Part shown: in pieces, positions 46,301-54,988 of the stretch
Position numbering within the stretch: position 1 is the stretch's first letter
Layout: every line of letters starts with the position of its first letter
Origin: Bradyrhizobium prioriisuperbiae
GTDB taxonomy: Bacteria > Pseudomonadota > Alphaproteobacteria > Rhizobiales > Xanthobacteraceae
DNA: 64,000 bases
Assembly (NCBI RefSeq): GCF_032397745.1
Contig: NZ_CP135921.1
Span: 6,684,501-6,748,500 of the forward strand
Direction of reading: 5' to 3'
The notes under the pieces: model-generated
What the model was told of the DNA's origin: nothing
Seen by the model: only the letters and a program-made list of their open reading frames with translations
Database searches by the model: none
Made by a program: the position numbers and the translations under genes

Positions 46301-46436
46301 GATGCTGACACTCTACACGACGCCGGTGATCTATCTCGCGCTCGATCGCATCAACCGCCGTATCGAGAAGGCGGTTCCGCCTGCATCCGAACCGCCGGCG
46401 CCGCCGATCGCGGGAGCGACGGAAGGGGTGCAGTAA
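43305..46436 (+). CDS. RND efflux permease, first subunit (MdtB/MuxB-like)
   Basis: 1043 residues with 12 membrane spans and two large periplasmic loops. Start FIRRPIATSLLGIAL is typical of the multidrug RND (HAE1) family. Span 4 has GTGFVVDDAIVMIENI with the paired aspartates (VVDDA) of the proton relay. Span 10 ends IGIILLMGIVKKNAIMM with the proton-relay Lys. It pumps compounds out using the proton gradient. The next gene encodes a second permease, as in MdtBC and MuxBC, which work as a mixed trimer. Confidence 0.95.
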   Translation: MSVSEPFIRRPIATSLLGIALLIGGALGYWSLPVSALPQVDFPTVQVTTQLPGASPDVAASLITAPLERQLGQIPSLSTMTSTSSFGVSQISLQFDLNRDIDGATQDVQAAINAAAGILPKNLPYPPTYAKVNPADAPVVTLALTSDTISIRVMSDLADSMMAQRLAQITGVGRVSILGGLKPAVRIQADLARLAAYGIGMEDLRAAIAGANVSGPKGSLDGAQQAYTIAANDQIAAADAYRPIIIAYRNNSPVTIGDVATIVDGLENDRTGGWYQGTPAVVINIQRQPGANVIDVVQQIREEIPRLQRAIPAGVKLTVVSDRTVTIRASVRDVQFTLVLSVILVTLVVLLFLRSIRATIIAGVALPLSLITSFGIMWFAGFSLDNLSLMALTIGTGFVVDDAIVMIENIVRHMEGGDSAMEASLKGAREIGFTVISLTVSLIAVFIPLLFMSGLVGRMFREFALTLTIAVVTSAVVSLTLTPMMCSRLLKRHGEEMSVPGLATISGWIDRSVEFYHRTLLWALRHQRATLVVTFATIAATLALYVVAPKGFLPLQDTSSITAVTEAGPDVSFLEMQRRQAEIANTIQADSDVIGVVSVIGAGSVNPTTNVGSIVITLKQRDERKTGVVGVIERLKQKVASVPGMTVYFQPVQDIQISTRSSRSQYQYTLTATDSKDVVMWSSRLVQELRRNPLFRDVSSEAQEGGLRAALDVDRQRAGQLGVSLQSVNDTLNDAFAQRQVSTIYGQANQYRVVLEALPQDQRDPSVLSKLYVPGAAGAQVPISAVATLKRTTAPLAISHQAQFPAVTLSFNLAPGAALGDAVAAVKDTETRIGMPAIVTGLYSGDAAEFSRSLAGQPWLILAALVTIYIVLGVLYESYVHPITILSTLPSAGVGAILALMLCGEDLSVIGLIGIILLMGIVKKNAIMMIDFALEAERHQGMTSYDAIVQACLLRFRPIMMTTLAALFGALPLAIESGTGAELRFPLGISIIGGLILSQMLTLYTTPVIYLALDRINRRIEKAVPPASEPPAPPIAGATEGVQ

Positions 46437-49400
46437 TGTCGATCTCCGAACCGTTCATTCGCCGGCCGGTCGGAACCACGCTGCTGGCGATCGGACTGTT
46501 TCTGGTCGGCGTGGTGGCTTATCTGAACCTGCCGGTCGCCAGCCTTCCCAATGTCGATTTTCCGATGATCAGGGTCTCGGCCTCCCGGCCGGGCGCCGAT
46601 CCCTCGGTGATGGCGGCAACCGTGGCGGCGCCGCTGGAGCGGCGACTTGGCGAGATCGCGGGCATCGACCAGATCACTTCGACCAGTTCGCTCGGGTCCA
46701 CCAGCATTCAGCTTCAATTCGCGATCGGCCGCAACGTCGACAAGGCCGCGCGCGACGTACAGGCTGCAATCAACGCGTCGCTGGCGGATCTGCCGTCCGA
46801 CCTGCCGTCGCTGCCGAATTTTCGCAAGGCAAATCCGTCTGCGTCGCCCGTCTATATTCTCGCATTGACCTCCAAAACCATGTCGTCCAGCGCCATCTAC
46901 GATGTCGCCGATACGGTGCTGGCCCAGCGGCTGGCCCAGGTGCCGGGCGTCGGCGAGGTGACGGTCAGCGGCGCCGATCAGCCGGCGGTACGCGTGCAGC
47001 TCAATCCGGTGCTGCTGGCGAGCGCCGGCATCGCCACCGACGATGTCCGCACGGCGATCGTCAATGCCAATGCGCTGGGCCCGGTCGGAACCTTCAACGG
47101 CAACCGCCAGAGCGAGACCCTGGGTCTCAACCCGCAGATGCGGACGGCGGCCGAGTTCAAAAATATCGTGATCAAGTCGTCGAACGGCAACTTCGTCCGG
47201 CTGTCCGATGTTGCCAACATCATTGACGCCACGCGCAGCAGCCGTTCGGTCGCCTGGTTCAACAAGCAGCCGGCCGTGCTGCTGCAGATCACCAAGCAGG
47301 GAGACGCCAATGTGCTCGACACCGTCGATCGCATCAAGGCACTGCTGCCGGAACTGAAGCAGTGGATCCCGGCTGGCGTCGAGATCTCGGTTCTGACCGA
47401 CCGAACCGGCACGATCCGCGCGAGCGTGGAAGATATGGAATGGACGCTGGTCGCGACCGCCGTGCTGGTGATGCTCGTGGTGTTCGTGTTCCTGCGCCGG
47501 ATGACGCCGACCATCGCCGCCGGCATTTCGGTGCCGTTGGCGCTGGCCGGAACCTGTGTCGGCATGTGGATAGCCGGATTTTCGATCGATAACCTGTCCC
47601 TGATGGCCCTGGCGATTTCTGTCGGGTTCGTGGTCGACGACGCCATCGTCATGATCGAAAACATGTACCGCAATCTCGAACACGGCATGCGCCCGTTCCA
47701 GGCGGCCCTGGAGGGGGCAAAACAGATCGGTTTCACGGTGCTGTCGATCAGCCTGTCGCTGATCGCGGCATTTGCGCCGCTGATCTTCATGGGCGGCCTG
47801 GTTGGCCGGTTGCTCCGCGAATTTTCGCTCACACTGGCCTTCGCCATCATCGTCTCGACCCTGGTGTCTTTGACCATCACGCCGATGATCTGCGCGCACT
47901 ACATCAAGAGCACGATCTCGACCGACGCGACCTGGTTCGATCGCCTGATCGAAGGGCTATTGTCACGAACCGTGCGGTTCTATGAGCGCACGCTGCATGT
48001 GGTGTTGCGCTTTCCGGTGCTCACCGTGCTGGTGTTCTTCGCCACCATCGCCCTGACGGTGGTGCTGTATGCCAAGATACCCAAGGGTTATTTTCCGATC
48101 GACGACAGCGGCTTCATCTTCGGATCGACGCGGGCGTCGCCGGATATTTCGTTTCAGTCGATGCTCAAATTGCAGGAGCGGGTGGCTGACATCGTCATGG
48201 CCGATCCTGCCGTGGAGGGCATCGGGTCGATTCTTGGTGGCTCCGGCGGCGGGGGCGGCGGCGGTTCCAATCGCGGCACCATCTTCATCAACCTGAAATC
48301 GGTGGAGCAGCGCGGCGATCTCTCGACACAATTGGTGATCGACCGCCTGCGGCGCGAGCTGGGAAAAATTCCCGGCATTCGCCTGTTCATGGTGGCAGCC
48401 CAGGATCTTCGGTCAGGGGGGCGGCAGAGCGATTCCGACTATCAATACACGCTGATCAGCACGGACCTCGGTCTGCTGCAGAAATGGGGGCCGATCGTCG
48501 CCAAGCGGATGGAAACGGTCGAAGGCATCACCGACATTTCCTCCGACAGTGATCCTGGCGGACTGCAGCTTAATCTCTCGATCGACCGCAAGACGGCGGC
48601 CAGTCTCGGCGTCACCGTGCAGAGCATCGACAACGCGCTGAACAACGCGTTCTCGCAGCGGCAGATTTCCATCGTCTACACCCAGCGCAATCAATACCAG
48701 GTGGTGCTGGAAACCGACCCCAAATTCCAGGACGATCCCTCCGACCTCAATCGCATCTATGTCGCCGGTGCCAACGGCACCCAGGTGCCGCTCTCGGCAC
48801 TCGTCCACACCGATCGTGGGCTGGCGCCGCTTGCGGTTCGTCACTCGGCCTCGTTTCCGTCCACGACGGTGTCGTTCAATCTGCTGCCGGACGTGCCTTT
48901 GGAAACCGCAACCGCCAATATCCAGCGCGCCGTCGGCGAACTGCACATGCCCGAGGGCATTCGCGGCAGCTTCGACGGCAATGCCGGCGACAGCCGCAAG
49001 CTCGTTTCCGGATTGCCGCTGTTGATCGTCGGCGCATTGATCGCGGTCTATATCGTGCTTGGGGTCCTGTATGAGAGCCTGGCCCATCCGCTGACGATTA
49101 TTTCGACCCTGCCGCCAGCAGGACTCGGCGCATTGCTGGCGTTGCTGGTGACCAACACCCAGCTCACGGTGATTGCCTTCATCGGCATTATTCTGTTGAT
49201 CGGCATCGTCAAGAAGAACGGCATCATGATCGTCGACTTTGCCCTGGAGGGGGAGCGACATCGCGGGTTGTCGTCAGCGGATGCGGTCTTCGAGGCCTGC
49301 ACTGCGCGATTCCGCCCGATCATCATGACCACGATGGCGGCGCTGCTGGCGGCGGTGCCGCTGGTGGTGGCGATCGGGCCGGGGACGGAACTGCGCCGGC

Positions 49401-49540
49401 CGCTCGGCATCACCATCATCGGCGGCCTGATCGTCTCGCAGATCCTGACGCTGTACACCACGCCGGTGATCTATCTCCTGATCGACCGGCTGCGCCGACG
49501 ATCCGCCCCGGAGGCGGCTGCCGTCGCGCCGGCCGAATAG
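46436..49540 (+). CDS. RND efflux permease, second subunit (MdtC/MuxC-like)
   Basis: 1034 residues. Start shares one base with the previous stop (TAATG). Span 4 keeps SVGFVVDDAIVMIENM with both aspartates and span 10 ends GIVKKNGIMIVDFAL, so both permeases appear proton-competent. A glycine-rich stretch ILGGSGGGGGGGSNRG at about residue 598-613 lies in the second periplasmic loop; it is absent from the first permease and may be a flexible linker. With the first permease it likely forms the heterotrimer typical of Mdt/Mux systems. Confidence 0.95.
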   Translation: MSISEPFIRRPVGTTLLAIGLFLVGVVAYLNLPVASLPNVDFPMIRVSASRPGADPSVMAATVAAPLERRLGEIAGIDQITSTSSLGSTSIQLQFAIGRNVDKAARDVQAAINASLADLPSDLPSLPNFRKANPSASPVYILALTSKTMSSSAIYDVADTVLAQRLAQVPGVGEVTVSGADQPAVRVQLNPVLLASAGIATDDVRTAIVNANALGPVGTFNGNRQSETLGLNPQMRTAAEFKNIVIKSSNGNFVRLSDVANIIDATRSSRSVAWFNKQPAVLLQITKQGDANVLDTVDRIKALLPELKQWIPAGVEISVLTDRTGTIRASVEDMEWTLVATAVLVMLVVFVFLRRMTPTIAAGISVPLALAGTCVGMWIAGFSIDNLSLMALAISVGFVVDDAIVMIENMYRNLEHGMRPFQAALEGAKQIGFTVLSISLSLIAAFAPLIFMGGLVGRLLREFSLTLAFAIIVSTLVSLTITPMICAHYIKSTISTDATWFDRLIEGLLSRTVRFYERTLHVVLRFPVLTVLVFFATIALTVVLYAKIPKGYFPIDDSGFIFGSTRASPDISFQSMLKLQERVADIVMADPAVEGIGSILGGSGGGGGGGSNRGTIFINLKSVEQRGDLSTQLVIDRLRRELGKIPGIRLFMVAAQDLRSGGRQSDSDYQYTLISTDLGLLQKWGPIVAKRMETVEGITDISSDSDPGGLQLNLSIDRKTAASLGVTVQSIDNALNNAFSQRQISIVYTQRNQYQVVLETDPKFQDDPSDLNRIYVAGANGTQVPLSALVHTDRGLAPLAVRHSASFPSTTVSFNLLPDVPLETATANIQRAVGELHMPEGIRGSFDGNAGDSRKLVSGLPLLIVGALIAVYIVLGVLYESLAHPLTIISTLPPAGLGALLALLVTNTQLTVIAFIGIILLIGIVKKNGIMIVDFALEGERHRGLSSADAVFEACTARFRPIIMTTMAALLAAVPLVVAIGPGTELRRPLGITIIGGLIVSQILTLYTTPVIYLLIDRLRRRSAPEAAAVAPAE

Positions 49541-49592
49541 GGCGCCGGGATCGTCGGTTGCTGTGGGAGGCCGTGCGGCGTATAGGCAGCCG

Positions 49593-50321
49593 ATGTCAGA
49601 CCAGCCAGAAATCGTTGCCACCGCAGCCCCCGAAGAAATTCCGGAGTGTCCGCGCTGCGGCAAGCCGCTGCCATTGTGCGTCTGTGACGCGGTGACCCCG
49701 CTCAAGAGCCGGATTTCCCTGGTGATCCTGCAGCATCCGCAGGAGCAGGACCGCCTGCTCGGGACGGCACGGCTCACCGCGCTGCATTTCGAGAAGGCCG
49801 TGCTGAAGATCGGCCTGTCGTGGCCGAGCCTGTCCAAGATCCTGGGCCGCACCGTCGATCCGGCGCGATGGGCGGTGCTTTATCTCGGGTCCTCCAAGGT
49901 CGCCGATCTCGACACCGACCAGGACATCGTGGTGATCGATCGCAAGGGGCAGCCGGAAGATCATCAGCGCGGCATCCTCAAAGAGATCGAAGGGGTCGTG
50001 CTGCTGGACGGCACCTGGAGCCAGGCTAAGGCGCTGTGGTGGCGCAATGCCTGGATGCTGAAGTGCCGGCGGGTGATTCTCGGCCCCGCGCGTCCCTCGC
50101 TTTACGGCAAACTGCGGCGCGAGCCGCGCCGCGACGGGCTTTCGACAATCGAGGCGGCCGCCATGCTGATCAGCCGGCTGGAACAGCGACCCGAGACCGA
50201 ATCGGCACTGCTGGCGAGCTTCCAGGCGCTGTTGACCAGGTATCGCGACGTGCAGACCACACTGCCGGAGCTCGCGCCGAAACCAAAACCGCGCCGCGAT
50301 TGGCGCCGGCGTCGCGGTTAA
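49593..50321 (+). CDS. DTW-domain protein, probable tRNA-uridine aminocarboxypropyltransferase
   Basis: 242 residues from MSDQPEIV. The N-terminus has CPRCGKPLPLCVCD, a four-cysteine zinc-type motif (about residues 20-33). The DTW motif is in LLDGTWSQAKAL (about residue 137), where Asp-x-Thr-Trp defines the family. Characterised members transfer the aminocarboxypropyl group of SAM to U47 or U20 of tRNAs. A basic tail (PKPRRDWRRRRG) suits RNA binding. It lies just upstream of tRNA-Cys and tRNA-Asn; whether these are its targets is unknown. Confidence 0.88.
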   Translation: MSDQPEIVATAAPEEIPECPRCGKPLPLCVCDAVTPLKSRISLVILQHPQEQDRLLGTARLTALHFEKAVLKIGLSWPSLSKILGRTVDPARWAVLYLGSSKVADLDTDQDIVVIDRKGQPEDHQRGILKEIEGVVLLDGTWSQAKALWWRNAWMLKCRRVILGPARPSLYGKLRREPRRDGLSTIEAAAMLISRLEQRPETESALLASFQALLTRYRDVQTTLPELAPKPKPRRDWRRRRG

Positions 50322-50445
50322 CCCCCATAAACCAACGCGAAAAGCACATCGGAAGGAGCGCCGTTCGCGGGGGTCAGAAATTGAAAACGAGCGTTTGTCG
50401 GCGGTTGCCTAAACCATTGCTCGCCTGTAACAAGTCGCCTCAAGG

Positions 50446-50519
50446 GGCCACGTGGCGGAGTGGTTACGCAACGGTCTGCAAAACCGTGTACACCAGTTCA
50501 ATTCTGGTCGTGGCCTCCA
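50446..50519 (+). tRNA. tRNA-Cys (anticodon GCA)
   Basis: 74 bases including CCA. Acceptor GGCCACG pairs with CGTGGCC; anticodon loop CTGCAAA closed by ACGGT/ACCGT; TpsiC arm CCAGTTCAATTCTGG. The short D arm (GCGGAGTGGTTACGC) is normal for tRNA-Cys. Confidence 0.95.
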
Positions 50520-50617
50520 TTAATCTGCACACGGGTGTTTGTTTCGACAATTTCCCGCTATGCAATCTGCAGGGGCTTTGTTATACGCCCCCCATTGCCG
50601 GCCCAGCCCGGCAGTGT

Positions 50618-50692
50618 TCCTCGGTAGCTCAGTGGTAGAGCAACCGGCTGTTAACCGGTTGGTCGCTGGTTCGAATCCGGCCCGAGGAGCCA
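50618..50692 (+). tRNA. tRNA-Asn (anticodon GTT)
   Basis: 75 bases including CCA. Acceptor TCCTCGG pairs with CCGAGGA; D arm GCTCAGTGGTAGAGC; anticodon loop CTGTTAA closed by ACCGG/CCGGT; TpsiC loop GGTTCGAATCC-like. It follows tRNA-Cys by 98 bases. Confidence 0.95.
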
Positions 50693-50852
50693 CCACTTTC
50701 AAAAACCCATGAATTACAGGCCGTTGGCGAGCTTTTTTGATGCTCGCAGTGAAGTTGCGCGAGGCAAAACCGCGCATTTTGAGCCTGACATTCAACGGGT
50801 ACTTAAGAACCGGATGGGACGCTCCGTGGCTGGATATGCAGCGGAGCCGCCG

Positions 50853-51101
50853 ATGTTCCACCAACGCAGATTCGCGCGTCTGAAACCGACCGGGCCGATG
50901 AGCCGGTCCGGCAAGATCATCATCGACCCCGGAACGGCCGCCATCGACTGCCTGGTCGTCGACTATTCCGCGGGCGGGGCCTGTCTGGAAGCGGCGAAAG
51001 CCGCAGCCTTGCCGAAACGATTCGAGTTGCTTTACGCAGGCAGCCGCAAGAAGTGCAGGGTGGTCTGGGCCACCGCCTGGCGCATGGGCGTGTCGTTTTA
51101 G
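50853..51101 (+). CDS. Small PilZ-domain protein
   Basis: 82 residues from MFHQRRFARL, chosen because GGAG precedes it and the PilZ domain starts at once; upstream in-frame starts at 50709 and 50814 would add residues unlike PilZ. The domain has the c-di-GMP binding pair: an RxxxR motif in QRRFARL and the D-x-S-x-x-G motif in VVDYSAGGACLE, so it should bind cyclic di-GMP. It stands alone and could relay the second messenger to a partner protein. Confidence 0.75.
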   Translation: MFHQRRFARLKPTGPMSRSGKIIIDPGTAAIDCLVVDYSAGGACLEAAKAAALPKRFELLYAGSRKKCRVVWATAWRMGVSF

Positions 51102-51113
51102 CTTACTGAGCCG

Positions 51114-51755
51114 CTAGACCCTTGCGCGTCCATCCATGGTCAGCAGGCGAACGCCCAACCCAATGAGGACCACGCCAGTTATGCGCTCTTGCCAGAGTGT
51201 GAAGCGCGGCCAGCGCGACAATGCACGCCCCACCATTCCTGTCGCCATCGCGACTGAGCCGGCGATAACCAGGGCGACACCCTTCATCACGACCCCAAGA
51301 ACAACCAGCTGAATGGTCACGGAGCCCCGTGCCGGATCCACAAACTGCGGCAGGAACGCGAGAAGAAACAGCAGTATCTTTGGATTCGTCAGGCTCGAGA
51401 CCATCCCGTCCCGCAACGCCAATACCGGCAAGGTCGGCCCTGTCACCAACATGGTCGGCGAGGATCGGCCGGCTGTTCGAATGAGTTGCACGCCACGCCA
51501 GGTCAAATACGCAGCGCCGGCATATCGCAGGATGTCAAAGGCAAGCGGGGACGACTGAACAAGCGACGCGACCCCAAGCGCCAGAAGCGGAATTTGAACG
51601 ACACCCGCCAGGGTAAATCCCAACGCAGTGAACAACGAGGCTTTCCATCCTTCCCCGAGACCGCGGCTGATCAGAAGCATCATGTCCGGCCCCGGGGTCA
51701 GGTTCAGGATCGCGACAGCGCCCATAAACGCAATCAAGGTCGACAGTTCCGGCAT
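51114..51755 (-). CDS. LysE/RhtB-family amino-acid exporter
   Basis: 213 residues with about six membrane spans. The family signature NLTPGPDMMLLISRGL lies in the first span region; SSLTNPKILLFLLAFLPQF in the middle is also typical. Such proteins export lysine, homoserine, threonine or related compounds. Single gene, converging with the PilZ gene (12 bp between stops). The substrate is not predictable. Confidence 0.9.
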   Translation of the reverse strand: MPELSTLIAFMGAVAILNLTPGPDMMLLISRGLGEGWKASLFTALGFTLAGVVQIPLLALGVASLVQSSPLAFDILRYAGAAYLTWRGVQLIRTAGRSSPTMLVTGPTLPVLALRDGMVSSLTNPKILLFLLAFLPQFVDPARGSVTIQLVVLGVVMKGVALVIAGSVAMATGMVGRALSRWPRFTLWQERITGVVLIGLGVRLLTMDGRARV

Positions 51756-51853
51756 CGGGAAGCCCGCCTTCGTGAGTTTGCTCGGACCAATTTATTTCAG
51801 TTTCGATGATCCGAGGAAAGCGAGAAGCGTCTTATTGCCATCGGGCTCGGCTT

Positions 51854-52276
51854 TCACCAGCGCCATTCCCCGTTGTCCGTCCAGCGCGAGCGGACGTCGA
51901 AGAGCCGGTTCCAGGCGGTGACGATCTGGTCGAAGCCGATCGCGTCGTTGCAGACCGCGTCGCGCCGCCAGCCGCTGAGGCCGGTCACTTCGCCGATCGT
52001 GCTTTCGCTCGCATAGGGGAGCAGCTGCAGGCTTTGCGCCGGATCCGCGACCGCATCACGATTGGCGATCAGTTCGCGTTCCAGCCGGCCATAGATGACG
52101 CAGGAGGTGCTGGCATAGGTGCGCTTCTCGCGGTCGGCGATCACACGGGCGCCATTCGGAGGTGGCTCCACCCGATAGACCGACATCAGCGCCAGAACGG
52201 CGATGACGGCGAACAGCGCGACGATTCCAGCGGCAACGCGCTCGTCGACCTGCTTGATGGCGGCTATGCCAGACAT
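51854..52276 (-). CDS. Hypothetical membrane-anchored protein
   Basis: 140 residues from the ATG at 52276 (GAAGG upstream). One membrane span near residues 16-38 ([20 protein letters not shown]) and a soluble C-terminal part of about 100 residues with two cysteines ([10 protein letters not shown] and DAVCNDAIG), which could form a disulfide outside the cytoplasm. I do not recognise the family. It faces away from pcm. Confidence 0.6.
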
Positions 52277-52517
52277 CGCTGCAATGCCTTCAAAAACGAA
52301 CTTCAACAACGATTGGGGCGAAAAAGCTAAATCAGGAAATGCTGAATTATATCAACGTCGATCGCGGTCCGCGAGCCCGATTTGCAGGCGATTTTGCAGG
52401 CTGCGGCCACCGCAGCAGGGCATGTTGCGTTTTGCCCTCCGTTGTCTCAAAGATGGCGCGATCCCGCGCAGCGGGAACCTCATAAGCAATCTCGGAAGCA
52501 GATAGGGACGTCCTGCG

Positions 52518-53183
52518 ATGACAAGCTTTTCCAACGCGCGGCAGAAGATGGTCGATGGACAGGTTCGCCCGAGCGACGTCACGGATTTGCGCATTATCGA
52601 CGCCATGCTGGCGGTGCCGCGGGAAGCCTTCGTGCCCGATGGGCAGCAGGCGCTGGCCTATCTCGACCTGGATATCGAGGTCAGCACCGGTCCCGGCGTG
52701 AAGCGGTATCTCATCAAGCCGGTCGTCATTGCGAAAATGCTGCAGGCCGCGAGCATTGCGTCCACGGACCGTGTGCTGGTGGTGGGATGTGCGTCGGGGT
52801 ATTCCGCTGCGGTCGTCGCCAAACTGGCCGCCCACGTCATCGCCACCGAGAGCGATCCGGCGCTGGCGGACAAGGCCAAGTCGGTTCTGGCCGGTCTCGG
52901 AGTGGCCAATGTCAGCGTCGTAAACGCCCCTGCGGCAGCCGGCGAGCCGTCCCAGGCGCCCTATGACGTCATCATTCTCGACGGTGCGACCCAGATCGCG
53001 CCGGAAGGCCTGTACGAGCAGCTCGCGATGGGCGGACGGCTGCTCGGGGTGTTTGCCGCCGCTCAGCCGCCGCGGGCGGAAATCGTCACCAGGTCGCCAC
53101 GGGACTTTGGAAATCGTCCACTTTTCGATGCCTACGCCCCGATCCTGCCGGGCATGGAGCGTCCAGCGGCATTTACGTTCTAA
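52518..53183 (+). CDS. pcm: Protein-L-isoaspartate O-methyltransferase
   Basis: 221 residues. Start MTSFSNARQKMVDGQVRPS and PREAFVP are typical, with the SAM-binding motif VLVVGCASGYSAAVVAKLAA shown as VLVVGCASGYSAAV near residue 83. The enzyme methylates isoaspartyl residues in aged proteins to allow their repair. The pcm-tolC pair on one strand is common in alphaproteobacteria. Note that these shorter alphaproteobacterial members are sometimes less active than classic Pcm. Confidence 0.9.
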   Translation: MTSFSNARQKMVDGQVRPSDVTDLRIIDAMLAVPREAFVPDGQQALAYLDLDIEVSTGPGVKRYLIKPVVIAKMLQAASIASTDRVLVVGCASGYSAAVVAKLAAHVIATESDPALADKAKSVLAGLGVANVSVVNAPAAAGEPSQAPYDVIILDGATQIAPEGLYEQLAMGGRLLGVFAAAQPPRAEIVTRSPRDFGNRPLFDAYAPILPGMERPAAFTF

Positions 53184-53384
53184 GAAACTGCCATCAATTC
53201 TCATTTAAAATCAGAAGTGTGGCCCAGATGCCCCAGCGGCAAAGTTTCCGGTGAGTGTTTCCTCAAGGGGGATTTCACCCCCTCGCACTCCCGCCTATGT
53301 TGTGTCGCGAAAGACTCGGGGACACGAGTTCAGGGCCTGTTCTGGCGCGCCGATACTCTGGCGAGAGGAGCAGGGGCGTCAGAG

Positions 53385-54794
53385 ATGGATGGATCAGCAG
53401 AGATGCAGCGTTTGAAAGTACTCACCGGAGCTGCCGTTGCGGCTCTCATGCTCAGCCATCTGGCGGCAACGCCAGCGCTCGCCGACACGATCGAGGCCGC
53501 ACTGGTTCGCGCCTACCAAAACAATCCGCAGTTGAATGCACAGCGCGCCTCGGTGCGCGTGACCGACGAAAACGTGCCGCAAGCTCTCTCCGGTTATCGC
53601 CCGAGAGCGTCGATCACTGCGAGTGCAGGTTATCAGTATAACGACGCGCTGAGCTCTTCCGGAGGGCAGCAAGTCGGGCTGGTCGGCACCACCGTGCCGA
53701 CCAGCATTGGCGCCACCGTGTCGCAAACCCTCTACAACGGCCAGCAGACCGCGAACCGCGTTCGCTCGGCCGAGAGCAATGTCTCAGCGGCGCGCGAAGG
53801 ATTGCGCGTGCTGGAGCAGACGGTGCTGCTGTCGGCCGCCACCATCTACATGGACTACCTGCGCGATGCCGCCATCGTCGAAGTTCAGCGCAGCAACACC
53901 CGCGTGCTGGAACAGACGCTGAAGCAGACCCAGGATCGCTTCAACGTCGGCGAAGTGACGCGGACCGACGTGGCGCAGTCGGAAGCCCAGCTTGCGGCTG
54001 GCCGAACCCAACAGCTGGCTGCGGAATCGACCCTGGTCACCACCCGTGCCAATTTCCGCCAGATCATCGGCAACGATCCGGAAAACCTTGCGGCGGCAAG
54101 GCCGGTCGATCGTTTTCTGCCGACCACGCTGGTCCGTGCCATCGACCAGGGACTAATCGAAAATCCGAACGTCACCTCGGCGATGTACGGCATCGACGTC
54201 AGCTTTCTCAATGTGAAGGTCAACGAGGGCGCGCTGTTCCCGACCCTGACATTCCAGGGCTCGGTGCAGCAGGCCTACCAGAGCTCACTGATCTCACCGC
54301 GTGCGTTTACGGCGGGGGCGTCAGGAACGCTGACCGTTCCGGTCTATCAGGGCGGTAGCGAATATTCGCTGATCCGGCAGTCCAAAGAGACGCTGGCGCA
54401 GCAGCGGCTGAATCTCGATCAGGTGCGCAACCAGGCGCGGGCCACCGTCGCCCAGGCCTGGGGCCAGCTGCAGGCCACCAAGTCCCAGGTGATCTCGGCG
54501 CAGTCGCAGGTGACGGCGTCGGAAACCGCACTCAATGGTGTTCGCGAAGAAGCCCGCGTCGGCCAGCGTACCACGCTCGACGTTCTGAACGCGCAGCAGG
54601 CGCTGGTGAACGCGCGCAACTCGCTGGTCACGGCGCAGCACGATCGCGTCGTGGCATCCTACAGCGTGCTCAGCGCGGTTGGCCGCCTGTCGCCGACGAC
54701 GCTCCGACTGGGCACCGCGATCTACGATCCGAGTGTGCATTACCAGCAGGTGCGTGACAGCTGGGTCGGCGTGCGGACGCCGGACGGACGCTGA
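53385..54794 (+). CDS. tolC: TolC-family outer membrane protein
   Basis: 469 residues from the ATG at 53385; 53403 (MQRLKVLTG) is another plausible start. Signal peptide ending ATPALA, then DTIEAALVRAYQNNPQLNAQRA, shown as TIEAALVRAYQNNPQLNA, the standard TolC start. Two outer membrane efflux repeats follow, with PFYQGG-like VPVYQGGSEYSLIRQ in the second. Unlike the NodT-type channel at 40.4 kb it has no lipobox. It likely serves type I secretion and multidrug pumps. A terminator follows at 54825-54848. Confidence 0.93.
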   Translation: MDGSAEMQRLKVLTGAAVAALMLSHLAATPALADTIEAALVRAYQNNPQLNAQRASVRVTDENVPQALSGYRPRASITASAGYQYNDALSSSGGQQVGLVGTTVPTSIGATVSQTLYNGQQTANRVRSAESNVSAAREGLRVLEQTVLLSAATIYMDYLRDAAIVEVQRSNTRVLEQTLKQTQDRFNVGEVTRTDVAQSEAQLAAGRTQQLAAESTLVTTRANFRQIIGNDPENLAAARPVDRFLPTTLVRAIDQGLIENPNVTSAMYGIDVSFLNVKVNEGALFPTLTFQGSVQQAYQSSLISPRAFTAGASGTLTVPVYQGGSEYSLIRQSKETLAQQRLNLDQVRNQARATVAQAWGQLQATKSQVISAQSQVTASETALNGVREEARVGQRTTLDVLNAQQALVNARNSLVTAQHDRVVASYSVLSAVGRLSPTTLRLGTAIYDPSVHYQQVRDSWVGVRTPDGR

Positions 54795-54824
54795 CGCAAC
54801 ATTCTCAGCACTAACGCTGTGATG

Positions 54825-54848
54825 AAAGGGCCGCGTCAGCGGCCCTTT
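54825..54848 (+). terminator. Hairpin terminator after tolC
   Basis: AAAGGGCCGC (54825-54834) pairs perfectly with GCGGCCCTTT (54839-54848), loop GTCA, ending in TTTGC. Confidence 0.8.
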
Positions 54849-54988
54849 GCTTGCAATCAATTGTTGGCCTGACATACCTTCCATAAGGAATACGAAGCGA
54901 TTCGTGCCGCGTTCGGCGCGCGGCTCTCGTGGCAAAAGTTTGGTCCACCGAAGTGAACGCCCAAGGGCGCGGTGATGTGGGGTCGGCG

